64,000 nt of DNA from DATEGZ01 sp035279905. GTDB lineage: Bacteria > Acidobacteriota > Vicinamibacteria > Vicinamibacterales > SCN-69-37. The notes under the pieces are model-generated. The model ran no database searches. It was not told the origin of the DNA and saw nothing but the letters and a program-made list of their open reading frames with translations. Positions 1 through 8,645 of the stretch are shown here, piece after piece. Position 1 is the first letter of the stretch. Every line of letters begins with the position of its first letter. Location: positions 1 to 64,000 of the forward strand of contig DATEGZ010000315.1 in the NCBI GenBank assembly GCA_035279905.1, in the 5' to 3' direction. Both the position numbers and the translations under genes were made by a program.

Positions 1-300
1 GCCCGTCGTCACGGGCATCCAGACGACGCGCGGCGGTCCGTGTCGCGGCGAGACCTCCGGCGCACCGAGCATGAGGTCGAAGCCGGAAATCGGCGCGGTC
101 GATCCGAGCGCGGTCACGAGCGCCGGGACGCGTCCGGAGTCGACGTCGCCGAGAAAGTGCACGGTGAGATGCGCGACGGCCGAGGCGACCCATCGCAACG
201 CCGGCGCGGCGTCGCCCGCCGCGCGCTCGACGTCAGCGTGGAGCGCGTCGATGCGAGCCCGCGCGGGCGCATCGGGCGATACGGCGAGAAAGAGCCTCAC
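1..300 (-). CDS. thpR: RNA 2',3'-cyclic phosphodiesterase ThpR (LigT/2H family), 3' end outside window
   Basis: The 100 residues visible are the N-terminal half of a 2H phosphoesterase, which opens 2',3'-cyclic phosphate ends of RNA. The start RLFLAVSPD is typical, and the first catalytic motif HLTVHFLGDV (H-x-T-x, His about residue 44) is intact. The second H-x-T motif would lie beyond base 1, so the gene is partial only because of the window edge. The start is GTG at 300-298, inside a GTGA overlap with the cinA stop, which implies translational coupling. The cinA-thpR order is known from Deinococcus-Thermus and other phyla, where recA often follows; recA just left of the window is therefore an inference. 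The family call is secure; the cellular substrate is not known. Confidence 0.85.
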   Translation of the reverse strand, partial: MRLFLAVSPDAPARARIDALHADVERAAGDAAPALRWVASAVAHLTVHFLGDVDSGRVPALVTALGSTAPISGFDLMLGAPEVSPRHGPPRVVWMPVTTG

Positions 301-1559
301 AACCCGAGGATCGACCGGCGCACCATGTCGAGCGCTCCCGCCACGGCGAGCGCCCGCACCATCTGGCGATCGCCAGTAAAGATCGACGTCTTCACTGCGG
401 GCGCGGATCCGGACACGGCCATGACGACCGTGCCGACCGGCTTGGCCTCGGATCCGCCATCAGGACCCGCGATGCCCGTGATCGCCACGCCGATGTCCGC
501 GCCCAGCGAGGTGCGCACGCCGTCGGCCATCGCGCGCGCCACCGGCTCGCTCACCGCGCCGTGCGCCTCGAGCATCGCGTCGGGCACGCCCAGCTCGCGC
601 GTCTTCACGTCGTTCGCGTACGCCACGACACCGCCGACGACCCACGCCGAACTGCCGGGAATTTCCGTCAGCCGGCCGAGCAACAATCCGGCCGTGCACG
701 ATTCGGCGGCGGCAATGCGCCAGCGGCGCTCGCGCAGCAGATCGCCGACGACGGCTTCGAGCGCCCGGCCATCCACGCTGAACACGACCGAGCCGAGCGC
801 GTCGGAAAGCCGTCCGACGGCCTCGTCGAGCGCTCGATCGATCGCCGGCACATCTCGTCCGGCGGCCGACAAGTGCAGCTCGATTTGTCCCGGCGTCGCG
901 AGAATCGTCGTCTCGATGGAAATCGGCTGACGCCGGAACGGCGTGTAGACGGGCTCGGCGACTTCATCCACCTGGGACTCCGCCCGGCCGGTGATCTTCA
1001 GCACGCGACGGCGAAGCCTGCGTCCGCCCGTGCGCGCCTCGAGTCGAGGGAGCACATCGGCCTGCCACATCGGATGGATCTCACGCGGCGGACCAGGCAG
1101 CAGCACCGCGACCTTCCCGCCGTGCTCGATCCACAACCCTGGCGCGCTGCCATGACGATTGGCGAGCACGGTTGCGCCCACCGGCACCTGCGCCTGCCGG
1201 CGATTGATCTCCGGCATCTGGATGCGGCGCTTTGCAAATCGATCGCGGAGTCCAGCGAGGATGTCGGCGTCCTCCACCAGCCGGAGCCCGAGCGCGCCCG
1301 CCACGGCCTCGCGCGTCAGGTCGTCGTCCGTCGGGCCGAGGCCGCCTGTGGTAACGACCAGGTCGGCGCGCGCGATCGCCTGTCCGAACACGGTCGCGAG
1401 CTCATCGCGGTGGTCGCCGACGACAGCCTTGACTCGAACGTCGACGCCGAGCTCGTTCAGCCGCGCCGTGAGCCAGAGAGAGTTGGTGTCGATGCGGTCG
1501 GGCGTGACGAGCTCACTGCCGACGGCAATGATCTCCGCCGTCCGCAGCTCGGTTGTCAC
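297..1559 (-). CDS. cinA: CinA-like protein (MoCF-type domain + nicotinamide-nucleotide amidase domain)
   Basis: This 420-residue protein has the usual two-domain layout. Residues 1-170 form a molybdopterin-binding-like (COG1058) domain with the motif TTGGLGPTDDD near residues 69-79; this half is linked to ADP-ribose/NMN pyrophosphatase activity in some homologues. Residues 260-415 form the PncC/CinA C-terminal domain with AAAESCTAGLL (catalytic Ser about 287) and the glycine-rich TGIAGPDGG, which deamidates NMN in NAD recycling. The start is GTG at 1559-1557, overlapping the pgpA stop (GTGA). It lies in the middle of a five-gene coupled chain. Length and motifs match complete family members; nothing appears broken. 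Confidence 0.93.
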   Translation of the reverse strand: MTTELRTAEIIAVGSELVTPDRIDTNSLWLTARLNELGVDVRVKAVVGDHRDELATVFGQAIARADLVVTTGGLGPTDDDLTREAVAGALGLRLVEDADILAGLRDRFAKRRIQMPEINRRQAQVPVGATVLANRHGSAPGLWIEHGGKVAVLLPGPPREIHPMWQADVLPRLEARTGGRRLRRRVLKITGRAESQVDEVAEPVYTPFRRQPISIETTILATPGQIELHLSAAGRDVPAIDRALDEAVGRLSDALGSVVFSVDGRALEAVVGDLLRERRWRIAAAESCTAGLLLGRLTEIPGSSAWVVGGVVAYANDVKTRELGVPDAMLEAHGAVSEPVARAMADGVRTSLGADIGVAITGIAGPDGGSEAKPVGTVVMAVSGSAPAVKTSIFTGDRQMVRALAVAGALDMVRRSILGL

Positions 1560-2029
1560 ATGAGCCCCGCCAGCCCGAGGCGGGCCGCGGCGATCACGAA
1601 CAGGCGCATCAGGAGGTTGCCGTAGATCGCGACCATCAAATCATCCGCCATGATGCCGAGGCCGCCGTGCAGGCTCTCGAGCCGGCGGGCCGGCCAGGGT
1701 TTGAAGATGTCGAGCACACGAAACACGAAGAAGCCGACAATCGCGCCGCCGGCGCCGACTCCTGTCAACAGCAACGTGAGCAACTGCCCCGCCACCTCGT
1801 CGATGACCACCGGCCCGGGGTCGTCGCGCCCGAAGTGGCGCGCGGCCACGGTCGCCGCCCAGACACCGACCACTGAGATTATCGCGACGAGGCCAATCTG
1901 TTCAGGTGCCGGCCTGTGCCGGGTGAGCAGGTAGATGACGACCCCGACTGCGGAACCGGCGGTGCCGGGCGCCACCGGGAAGTAGCCGGCGCCCAGTGAG
2001 GTCGCCAGCAGCACGGCGAGACGGTTCAT
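1556..2029 (-). CDS. pgpA: phosphatidylglycerophosphatase A
   Basis: This membrane phosphatase converts phosphatidylglycerophosphate to phosphatidylglycerol. The 157-residue product opens with a hydrophobic stretch containing the family signature GAGYFPVAPGTAGS, and later has PGPVVIDEVAGQLL, the acidic active-site segment, and RVLDIFKPWP. At least three membrane segments are visible. The start at 2029 was chosen because MNRLAVLLATSLGAG begins the family domain exactly there and its ATG overlaps the upstream RDD gene stop (ATGA). The frame stays open further upstream, but that part is an Arg-rich shadow of the RDD gene. Its own stop overlaps the cinA GTG start. Confidence 0.93.
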   Translation of the reverse strand: MNRLAVLLATSLGAGYFPVAPGTAGSAVGVVIYLLTRHRPAPEQIGLVAIISVVGVWAATVAARHFGRDDPGPVVIDEVAGQLLTLLLTGVGAGGAIVGFFVFRVLDIFKPWPARRLESLHGGLGIMADDLMVAIYGNLLMRLFVIAAARLGLAGLM

Positions 2030-3060
2030 GCGCGGACGACGCGAGTATGCGCGAGACGGTCGTGCACGGCCAGACCCGGACGGACGAGCGCCGGAAGGAA
2101 ACCGACGCCGAGCACGAGCACCGACGGCAGCGTGAGCAGCGCGCGATAGCTGGCCTGGCCAATCGTCGGCGAGTCCGATCCGGACGAATCGGGATCGGCC
2201 ACGACGCGAAGACCGACGAGCATCTTGCCAATCGTCTGGCCGCTGGCGGCCGTGAACAGAAACAGGTAGCCGACCACGACCAGGGCGAGAAACGCCGCCA
2301 TCGGCCCGATCGGCAGCACCTGCGCCTGCTGCCAGGTCAAATCGCATTGACGAAGCGTGAACCACACGACGGCCGCGTTGATCGCGCCGAGAAACGCGAG
2401 GTCGATCACCGCCGCGCCCACGCGCCGCACCGCGTTGCCTGAGCCGGCAGCCATCGCCTGCCCTGCCGACGCCGGGCGCCCGGTCGCTTTCGCTTCGATA
2501 CGCTGCAGGTCTTCGAGCAGGTCGTGATCGAACGGTCCGAGCTTGCGGGCCGGCTCGGCGTCAACGCGGGCGATCTGCGGGCGCGGCGCCTCGGATGCCC
2601 GGCGCACGGCCAGCGGCGCGCGAGCGTTCGAGGGCTGCAGCTTGACCAGCGGCTGATCGCTCTCCGCCGCCGGGTCGGCTGTCGCGGCTTCAGCCTCCGC
2701 CAGTCCCTTGACGAAGAGCGGCAGCTCGGTCGTTGGCTGAGGACGCGCCGGCCGAAGCTTCGGCGGCTCGGGCGGAAAATCGGGTTCCGGCTCGGGCTTG
2801 TCGATCGTCAACGCCAGCGTCGACGCGCTCGCGACCGCGGGCTCCGATCCGCCGGACCGCATCGGCCCCAGCGTCATCGGCGTGCGCGACCGATCGGCGT
2901 TCGGCTCGCGCATCGAAAAGTCGGCGAACGGCCGCTCGGGCTCGTTGTCGTCTGGCGGTCGGAGCGTCAGGTCAGGTTCGGACAGGGAGAACGAGTAGCC
3001 GCAATGCTTGCAGCGCGGCTCGGGTTCGAAGCTCAGATAGTGGCACTTCGGACATTTCAT
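2026..3060 (-). CDS. RDD-domain membrane protein with N-terminal zinc ribbon
   Basis: The 344-residue protein has three parts. Residues 1-25 are a zinc ribbon (Cys3, Cys6, Cys17, Cys20; MKCPKC then CKHC). Residues 26-200 are a Pro/Glu/Arg-rich, probably disordered linker. Residues 205-344 are an RDD domain with RRVGAAVIDLAFLGAI, two to three membrane helices, GQTIGKMLVGLRVV and AVHDRLAHTRVV. RDD proteins are poorly defined membrane proteins, some linked to ion transport. The gene overlaps pgpA (ATGA) and the TPR gene upstream (ATGA at 3057-3060), so it is translated as part of the chain. The zinc ribbon suggests regulation or partner binding on the cytoplasmic side, which is inference. Confidence 0.85.
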   Translation of the reverse strand: MKCPKCHYLSFEPEPRCKHCGYSFSLSEPDLTLRPPDDNEPERPFADFSMREPNADRSRTPMTLGPMRSGGSEPAVASASTLALTIDKPEPEPDFPPEPPKLRPARPQPTTELPLFVKGLAEAEAATADPAAESDQPLVKLQPSNARAPLAVRRASEAPRPQIARVDAEPARKLGPFDHDLLEDLQRIEAKATGRPASAGQAMAAGSGNAVRRVGAAVIDLAFLGAINAAVVWFTLRQCDLTWQQAQVLPIGPMAAFLALVVVGYLFLFTAASGQTIGKMLVGLRVVADPDSSGSDSPTIGQASYRALLTLPSVLVLGVGFLPALVRPGLAVHDRLAHTRVVRA

Positions 3061-3869
3061 CGTCGGTCCACCTTGGAGGCAACGCGTTCCGGTCCACCTG
3101 CGAGCAACATCTGCTGGATTTCGATCCGCAGCTCGTCAGCCGCCAGCCGCGCCGGACCATCCGGGTCCACGCGATCGAGCGCCTGCAGCGCCTCGGCCAG
3201 ACGGCCGCGGCTGTAGAGGTTGCGGGCGCGCACGAACGCCACGTCCGCGCTCGTGAGCACCGGCGGCCACTTGGAGATCACCGGCGCGACGGTCAATTGT
3301 TCGCTCGGTGAGCGCATGCCGAGCCACTCGGACACCGACGGCTGCGTGCCCAGCGCCACGAGGGCGACCGCGATGGCGGCGGCCACGACGACCAGCGCAC
3401 CAAACGATCGGGCTCGCCGGCGCCACGCGGGCAGCGGCGCCGCCAGCGCGCCGGCGTGGGGCCGATCGGAGGCTCGCCGGCGCAAATGAGCGCCTTCCAG
3501 ACGCTCGAGCCGCTCGAGCTTCACGCGCAGCGCCGCGGCCTTCTCATCGTCGCCCATCGCGGCGACGGCTTCGGTCAGCAGGTGCCGGGCGGCTTCCGTC
3601 CGTCCCTGCTCCAGCAGATCGTGGCTCGCCTCGAGCATTTCCTCGGACTGGCGGTGCCGTTCGGCCAGGGTCGTGCGGGCGCGATCGATGTAGGCGCGGG
3701 CGCGCGCGTGGTTGCGATCGAGGAACAGCACGCGCGTCCAGATGTGAATCGCTTCTTCGTACTGTGCGGCGAAATACCGATCCAGGCCCTCGACGAGCAG
3801 CGCTTCAGTCCGGCTGTCGCGGTCGGCAGCCTCCGTCGCATGAGACTCGAGGCGTTTCGGATCGGCCAT
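3057..3869 (-). CDS. TPR-containing single-pass membrane protein, function unknown
   Basis: This 270-residue protein heads the coupled chain TPR-RDD-pgpA-cinA-thpR. Residues 20-75 contain TPR-like helices (YFAAQYEEAIHIWTRVLFLD; HARARAYIDRARTTLAE). A second helical pair follows to about residue 130, then a basic stretch. One membrane helix lies near residues 150-170 (SFGALVVVAAAIAVALVALG). A C-terminal region has another TPR-like unit (ARNLYSRGRLAEALQALDRV). This layout, a cytoplasmic TPR part plus an external TPR-like part, is common in assembly or scaffold proteins, but no specific role can be assigned. The start at 3869 is the first ATG of the coding region. Confidence 0.8.
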   Translation of the reverse strand: MADPKRLESHATEAADRDSRTEALLVEGLDRYFAAQYEEAIHIWTRVLFLDRNHARARAYIDRARTTLAERHRQSEEMLEASHDLLEQGRTEAARHLLTEAVAAMGDDEKAAALRVKLERLERLEGAHLRRRASDRPHAGALAAPLPAWRRRARSFGALVVVAAAIAVALVALGTQPSVSEWLGMRSPSEQLTVAPVISKWPPVLTSADVAFVRARNLYSRGRLAEALQALDRVDPDGPARLAADELRIEIQQMLLAGGPERVASKVDRR

Positions 3870-3925
3870 GTTTCAGGTCCGCGCGGATTATAGCGAGACA
3901 CGACGAACAGTACAAGTGCCTATCA

Positions 3926-4050
3926 GTTCGACGGGTTCGGCGGGTTCGTCAGGTTCGACATGCCACCGCCCATTGGGCCTATCGTCCTGCCCCATGGCCA
4001 GCATTAGTCCTTGATGGCAGAACCTGCGGAACCCGTCGAACCTGCCGAAC
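3926..4050. repeat. inverted array of short GTTC-type units between the TPR gene and ftcD
   Basis: Two 31-base arms (3926-3956 and 4020-4050) are inverted copies of each other with 26 of 31 positions matching, separated by 63 bases. Each arm is itself a run of 8-9 base units built on GGGTTCG or AGGTTCG (reverse CGAACCC). The array lies between divergent genes, upstream of ftcD, and may fold as a hairpin in either strand. Similar arrays flank groESL further on. Confidence 0.75.
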
Positions 4051-4072
4051 CTGTGTGGTACAAACTTCCCCC

Positions 4073-4978
4073 ATGTCCGTGATCGAATGCATTCCTAACA
4101 TCAGCGAGGGGCGGCGGCAGGACGTGCTCGACGCCTGCGCGCGGGTCATCCGGGCGGCCGGCGTGCACCTGCTCGACGTCAAGCCCGACGCGTCGCACAA
4201 CCGCACCGTGTACACGTTCGCGGGCGATCGCGGGCCGGTCAAAGCGGCCGCGCTGGCGCTCTTTGCCGAGGCCACGCGCGCGATTGACCTGCGCACCCAT
4301 TCAGGCGAGCACCCGCGCGTGGGGGCCGTGGACGTCATGCCCTTCGTCCCGATCGAGGGCGTGACGATGGCGGACTGCGTCACGCTCGCGCGCGAAGTCG
4401 CCGGCGAAGTGTCGAAGACGTACGACCTGCCGGTGTTCCTCTACGAAGACGCCGCGACGAACCCGGCGCGCCGCAATCTCGAGGACATCCGCCGCGGCGA
4501 GTTCGAGGGACTGACCGCCAAGCTCAAACAGCCCGAATGGGCGCCCGACTTCGGCCCGTCGCACCCGCATCCGTCGGCGGGCGCCTCGGTGATTGGCGCG
4601 CGGATGGCGCTCATCGCCTACAACGTCAACCTCGCGACCAACCGGCTCGACGTCGCGAAGAAGATCGCGACGGCCATTCGCCAGAGTTCCGGCGGACTGC
4701 GGTTCGTCAAGGCGATGGGCATCGAGCTGGCCGACCGCGGCATCGTCCAGGTGTCGATCAACCTCACGAACTACGAGAAGACGCCGGTGTTTCGCGTGTT
4801 CGAGCTCGTCAAGCGCGAGGCCGCGCGCTACGGCGTGGCGGTGCTCGAGAGCGAAGTGATCGGGCTCATCCCGGCGGCGGCGCTCACCGCGAGCGCGGCT
4901 TGGTACATGCAGATGGACACGTTCGCGGACAGCCAGGTGCTGGAGAACAAGCTGCGGACGTCAATGAGCGGGGACTAG
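4073..4978 (+). CDS. ftcD: glutamate formimidoyltransferase
   Basis: This 301-residue cytoplasmic enzyme transfers the formimino group of N-formimino-glutamate, from histidine breakdown, to tetrahydrofolate. It is the stand-alone transferase: no cyclodeaminase domain follows. The start MSVIECIPNISEGRR is the family N-terminus. HSGEHPRVGAVDVMPFVP holds the catalytic His (about residue 82), and YNVNLATNRLDVAKKIA begins the second subdomain. Other histidine-degradation genes are absent from the window. The stop codon shares the four bases CTAG (4975-4978) with the stop of the response regulator on the other strand, so there is no room for a terminator between them. Confidence 0.95.
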   Translation: MSVIECIPNISEGRRQDVLDACARVIRAAGVHLLDVKPDASHNRTVYTFAGDRGPVKAAALALFAEATRAIDLRTHSGEHPRVGAVDVMPFVPIEGVTMADCVTLAREVAGEVSKTYDLPVFLYEDAATNPARRNLEDIRRGEFEGLTAKLKQPEWAPDFGPSHPHPSAGASVIGARMALIAYNVNLATNRLDVAKKIATAIRQSSGGLRFVKAMGIELADRGIVQVSINLTNYEKTPVFRVFELVKREAARYGVAVLESEVIGLIPAAALTASAAWYMQMDTFADSQVLENKLRTSMSGD

Positions 4979-6348
4979 GCTTCCTCGTCTTCTTCTTTCC
5001 GTCCCGACGGAATCCCGAGCCCGCGCATCTTCCGGTAGAGATTGCTGCGCTCGACGCCGAGCGCGTCGGCCGCGCGCGAGATGTTGCCCTCGTACACGGA
5101 GAGCGCCCCGAGGATGTAGTCACGCTCCCAGGCGTCGCGCGCTTCGTAGAGCGGCGCGACACTGGCCGGCACGACGGACACCGGCCGGTCGGGAATTTCG
5201 AGGAAGGTCAGGTCCTGCGCGCCAATCACCTCACCCGGCACCATGATCATCAGCCGCTCGATGACGTTGCGCAGCTCGCGAACGTTGCCCGGCCAGGGAT
5301 ACGCCTTGACCACCGCGACGGCCTCCGGCGACAGCCGCTTCGTCCGCCGCCCGTACTCGCCCGAAAACTCCGCCACGAAGTGCTCGGCCAGCCGGATCAC
5401 GTCGTCACCGCGCGTCCGAAGCGGCGGCACGAAGATCGGGATGACGTTGAGACGGAAGAACAGATCTTCCCGGAAGCGAGTGCCGCGGATTTCTTCCGCC
5501 AAATCCTTGTTGGTGGCGGCGATGACGCGCACGTCCACGCGCACGCTGTTCTGCCCGCCCACCGGCTCGACGATCTGCTCCTGCAGCGCGCGCAAGACCT
5601 TGGCTTGTGTCTTGACGCTCATGTCGCCGACTTCGTCGAGAAAGAGGGTGCCGCCGTTGGCCGCCTCGAACTTGCCGCGTCGATCGGCCACGGCGCCCGT
5701 GAACGACCCTTTCGCGTGGCCGAAGAGCTCCGACTCGATCAGCTCTTCGGGAATCGCCGCGCAGTTGACCTCGACGAACGGCGCCGCGCGGCGATGGCTG
5801 AGCGCGTGGATCTGCCGCGCCACCAGCTCCTTGCCCGTGCCGTTTTCACCCGAGATCAGCACGCGCCCGTTGGTGGGCGCCGCCATGCCGATCTGCTCGC
5901 GCAGCCGAATCATGGCCGTGCTGTCACCGATGAGTTGCAGCCGGCGATCGACGCGCGCGCGCAGCGCGAGGTTCTCGACCTCGAGCCGCCGCTGCCGCAG
6001 CGCGTTGCGCACGGCGAGCACCGTCTTCTCGAGCGACAGCGGCTTCTCGATGAAGTCGAACGCGCCGAGCTTCGTCGCCTTGACCGCCGCCTCCACGCTT
6101 GCGTGGCCGGAGATCATGATCACCTGCGCTTCGACGCGCCGCTCCCGCAACCGCTCCAGGGTCGCGATCCCGTCGATGCCCGGCAGCCAGATGTCGAGCA
6201 GGATCACGTCGTAGGCCTGGCGCGTGACCTGGTCGAGACCGGTCTCGCCGCTCTCGACCGCGTCCACGCGATAGCCCTCATCGCGCAGCACGCCGCCCAG
6301 AGACGCGCGCACGCCGGCTTCGTCGTCGATGATGAGGATGGAAGACAT
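4975..6348 (-). CDS. sigma54-dependent response regulator, NtrC/NtrX type
   Basis: This 457-residue activator has a receiver domain (residues 1-120; phospho-acceptor Asp52 in LLDIWLPG, switch Ser/Lys in MISGHAS and EKPLS). An AAA+ domain follows (about 140-375; Walker A GENGTGKE 167-174, Walker B GGTLFLDEVGD 232-242). A Fis-type helix-turn-helix closes it (NISRAADALGVERSNLYRKM, about 425-445). The sigma54-contact loop reads GSFTGA (214-219) rather than the usual GAFTGA. The gene directly follows the NtrY-like kinase (no gap), its evident partner. By family it activates sigma54 promoters, often for nitrogen or redox control in NtrYX systems; the target genes here are unknown. Confidence 0.93.
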   Translation of the reverse strand: MSSILIIDDEAGVRASLGGVLRDEGYRVDAVESGETGLDQVTRQAYDVILLDIWLPGIDGIATLERLRERRVEAQVIMISGHASVEAAVKATKLGAFDFIEKPLSLEKTVLAVRNALRQRRLEVENLALRARVDRRLQLIGDSTAMIRLREQIGMAAPTNGRVLISGENGTGKELVARQIHALSHRRAAPFVEVNCAAIPEELIESELFGHAKGSFTGAVADRRGKFEAANGGTLFLDEVGDMSVKTQAKVLRALQEQIVEPVGGQNSVRVDVRVIAATNKDLAEEIRGTRFREDLFFRLNVIPIFVPPLRTRGDDVIRLAEHFVAEFSGEYGRRTKRLSPEAVAVVKAYPWPGNVRELRNVIERLMIMVPGEVIGAQDLTFLEIPDRPVSVVPASVAPLYEARDAWERDYILGALSVYEGNISRAADALGVERSNLYRKMRGLGIPSGRKEEDEEA

Positions 6349-8640
6349 CTAGGCCGCCGGCAGCTCCACGGTAAAAATCGTCCCCGTCGGCCGCGCCTCG
6401 CCGACCTCGATGCCGCCGCCGTGTTCAGCGACGATGCGACGGACGATCGCGAGGCCGAGGCCGCTGCCCCGCCCCTTGGTCGAGTAGTACGGCATGAACA
6501 GCTTCTCGCGGTCGGCCGGCGGCACGCCGGGACCGTTGTCGGTCACGACCAGCCGCACGACGGCGTTGCGATCGTCGAAGGTCGTCGCCACGCGAATCGT
6601 CGGCGGCTCGCCGTCGGGCCGCGGCGGCGCCGCCGGTCCGCCGAGCGCTTCGACCGCGTTGTCCACGAGGTTGATGATGACCTGCCGGATTTGCTCCGCA
6701 TCGAGCCGGACAGGCGGCAGGCTGGGCGCGAGGTCGCGCTCCACGTGCAGCGTGCCTTGCTGCAGCACGCCGCCGTACAAGCGCAGCGTGTCGTCGACGA
6801 GCCGGTTGACATCGACCGGCAGCATGCGCGGGCCGCGCAGCCGCGCGAATTGCGCGAACTCGTCCACGAGCCCCTTGAGCGCTTCGACCTCCGTCACAAT
6901 CGCGCCCGTGCACTCGTCGACCAGCGTCCAGGTCGGCGGCGCGGCGCCGGCGAAGTGGCGCCGCATGCGCTCGGCGCTCAGCTGGATCGGCGTCAGCGGG
7001 TTCTTGATCTCGTGCGCGAGACGACGGGCGACGTCGCGCCACGCCGCGACCCGCTGCGCGCGAATCAGCGGCGTGACGTCGTCGAGCACGAGCACCGCGC
7101 CCTCGGCCTGGCCGTCCTCGCCGGTCAGCACCGTCGACGCCGCCGCCAGATGCACCTCGCGGTCGTCACGCGCCAGCGTGATTTCCTCGACAACGCTTCG
7201 CGGCTCGCGCCGCCAGATGGCACGCACGAGCGGAAGGAGCGGGGCGAGATCTTCGCGCGCGAGCGCAACCGCGGCCGGCTGCCCCACGGCCGTGGGCCCC
7301 AGCCCGAGCAGCCGCTCGGCCGCGCCGTTCACGGTCGAGATGTTGCCCCCGGCATCGAGCGAGATGACGCCCGTCGCGACGCGGTCGAGAATCGTCTCGA
7401 TGTACCGGCGCCGCGCGTCCACCTCGACGTTCTTGCTCTCGAGCGCCTTGCGGGACTGCTCGAGCTTCTCCTGGCTCGTCCGGAGCTCGGCGGCCATCAT
7501 GTTGAACGCCTCGACGAGCGATCCCATCTCGTCGCTCGTCTCCGGCTCCAGGCGGAAGTCGAGCTGGCCGGCGCCGATGGCGCGCGCGCCCTCGGCCAGC
7601 TTCTGCACCGGCCGGGTGATGCGCTTGGCCGTGTACAGGCCGAGCCACGTCGCGCTCACGAGGATGAGGAGCGTGACCGCGAGAAAGATCGCGAGATACC
7701 CGCCGAGAATCGGTTCCTTGAAGGCCCGCTTCTGCAGGTACTGCTCGTAGGCGCCCGCCGCCCGTCGCGTCTCGACCTTGAGATTGCCCTGGAGATGCTC
7801 CGAGACGACGACGGCGCCGATGGCCGTCCGGTCCGCGTTGAAGATCGGCGTCGCCGTACGCAGGAGCACACCGCCGCTGTCCAGTTCGTCCAGCGTCGGC
7901 TCGTCGTGCCCGGACAGGACGGCCTTGAGCGCGAGGCGATCGGCGTGCGCACGGACGTGGTCCTGCGGCAGCTCCGACGCTTGCTCCGCCATCAGGAACT
8001 CCACGTCGTGCTGCGCGCCCGGCCCGGTCACCGCTCGGTAGAGCTCGACCATGCCCGAAGGCATCGCCGTCATCTCGGCTTTGACGACCGGAGTCAGCAG
8101 GGTGACGTCGCCCGCGACGACATCCTTGGCCGGCAGCGTCCGCGCCAGACGCCGGGACCGGTTGGCCGTCGCCTCCAGATGATCCTGGTAGTAGGCCTTG
8201 GCGATGAAGCTCGCCGACGACAGGATCTGATCGACGGGCTCGCTGAACCAGCGCGCCGCGGACCCGCGGATGATCTCGCTGCCGCTCAGGAGCACGAGCA
8301 CCGCCGGCACGATCGTCATCGCGAGCAACGCGCCGACGAGCTTCGCGCGGAACCGGGCGAACGGCGCCGCCTGCCGCTGGTCGTACCAGAGCTTCACCAG
8401 GTTGCGCGCCAGCACGAAGAACAACGTGACGAGCAGCAGCAGGTCGACCGCGAGGACCGCGTACAGCATCAGCCCGCTCAACTGCAGCGGGATCTCGCTC
8501 GTCCGGCTCGACAGCCAGAACAGGCCGACGAGCAGCCCGATCAGCACCAGCGCGACGACGATGAGCACACGCGGGTTGTCGAGAGGACGCCGGCGGGCGT
8601 CCTGCGCAACCACGGGCGGCGGCGGAGAATCGAACAGCAT
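6349..8640 (-). CDS. NtrY-like membrane sensor histidine kinase
   Basis: The 763-residue sensor has membrane helices at about 23-45, 55-82 and 100-120. An extracytoplasmic region of about 190 residues follows, then a fourth helix (315-338), a HAMP domain (KRITRPVQKLAEGARAIGAG), a PAS-like domain (about 410-525), and a kinase core. The H-box is RRLAHEIKNPLTPIQLSAER with His about 543, followed by N-box IINLVDNAVEAL, G1 VVTDNGPGVP and G2 GRGSGLGLAIV. The layout of three N-terminal helices and a large periplasmic loop matches NtrY. It lies between a DUF4390 gene (5-base gap) and its response regulator (adjacent). The signal is not evident from the sequence. Confidence 0.92.
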   Translation of the reverse strand: MLFDSPPPPVVAQDARRRPLDNPRVLIVVALVLIGLLVGLFWLSSRTSEIPLQLSGLMLYAVLAVDLLLLVTLFFVLARNLVKLWYDQRQAAPFARFRAKLVGALLAMTIVPAVLVLLSGSEIIRGSAARWFSEPVDQILSSASFIAKAYYQDHLEATANRSRRLARTLPAKDVVAGDVTLLTPVVKAEMTAMPSGMVELYRAVTGPGAQHDVEFLMAEQASELPQDHVRAHADRLALKAVLSGHDEPTLDELDSGGVLLRTATPIFNADRTAIGAVVVSEHLQGNLKVETRRAAGAYEQYLQKRAFKEPILGGYLAIFLAVTLLILVSATWLGLYTAKRITRPVQKLAEGARAIGAGQLDFRLEPETSDEMGSLVEAFNMMAAELRTSQEKLEQSRKALESKNVEVDARRRYIETILDRVATGVISLDAGGNISTVNGAAERLLGLGPTAVGQPAAVALAREDLAPLLPLVRAIWRREPRSVVEEITLARDDREVHLAAASTVLTGEDGQAEGAVLVLDDVTPLIRAQRVAAWRDVARRLAHEIKNPLTPIQLSAERMRRHFAGAAPPTWTLVDECTGAIVTEVEALKGLVDEFAQFARLRGPRMLPVDVNRLVDDTLRLYGGVLQQGTLHVERDLAPSLPPVRLDAEQIRQVIINLVDNAVEALGGPAAPPRPDGEPPTIRVATTFDDRNAVVRLVVTDNGPGVPPADREKLFMPYYSTKGRGSGLGLAIVRRIVAEHGGGIEVGEARPTGTIFTVELPAA

Positions 8641-8645
8641 TCAGC

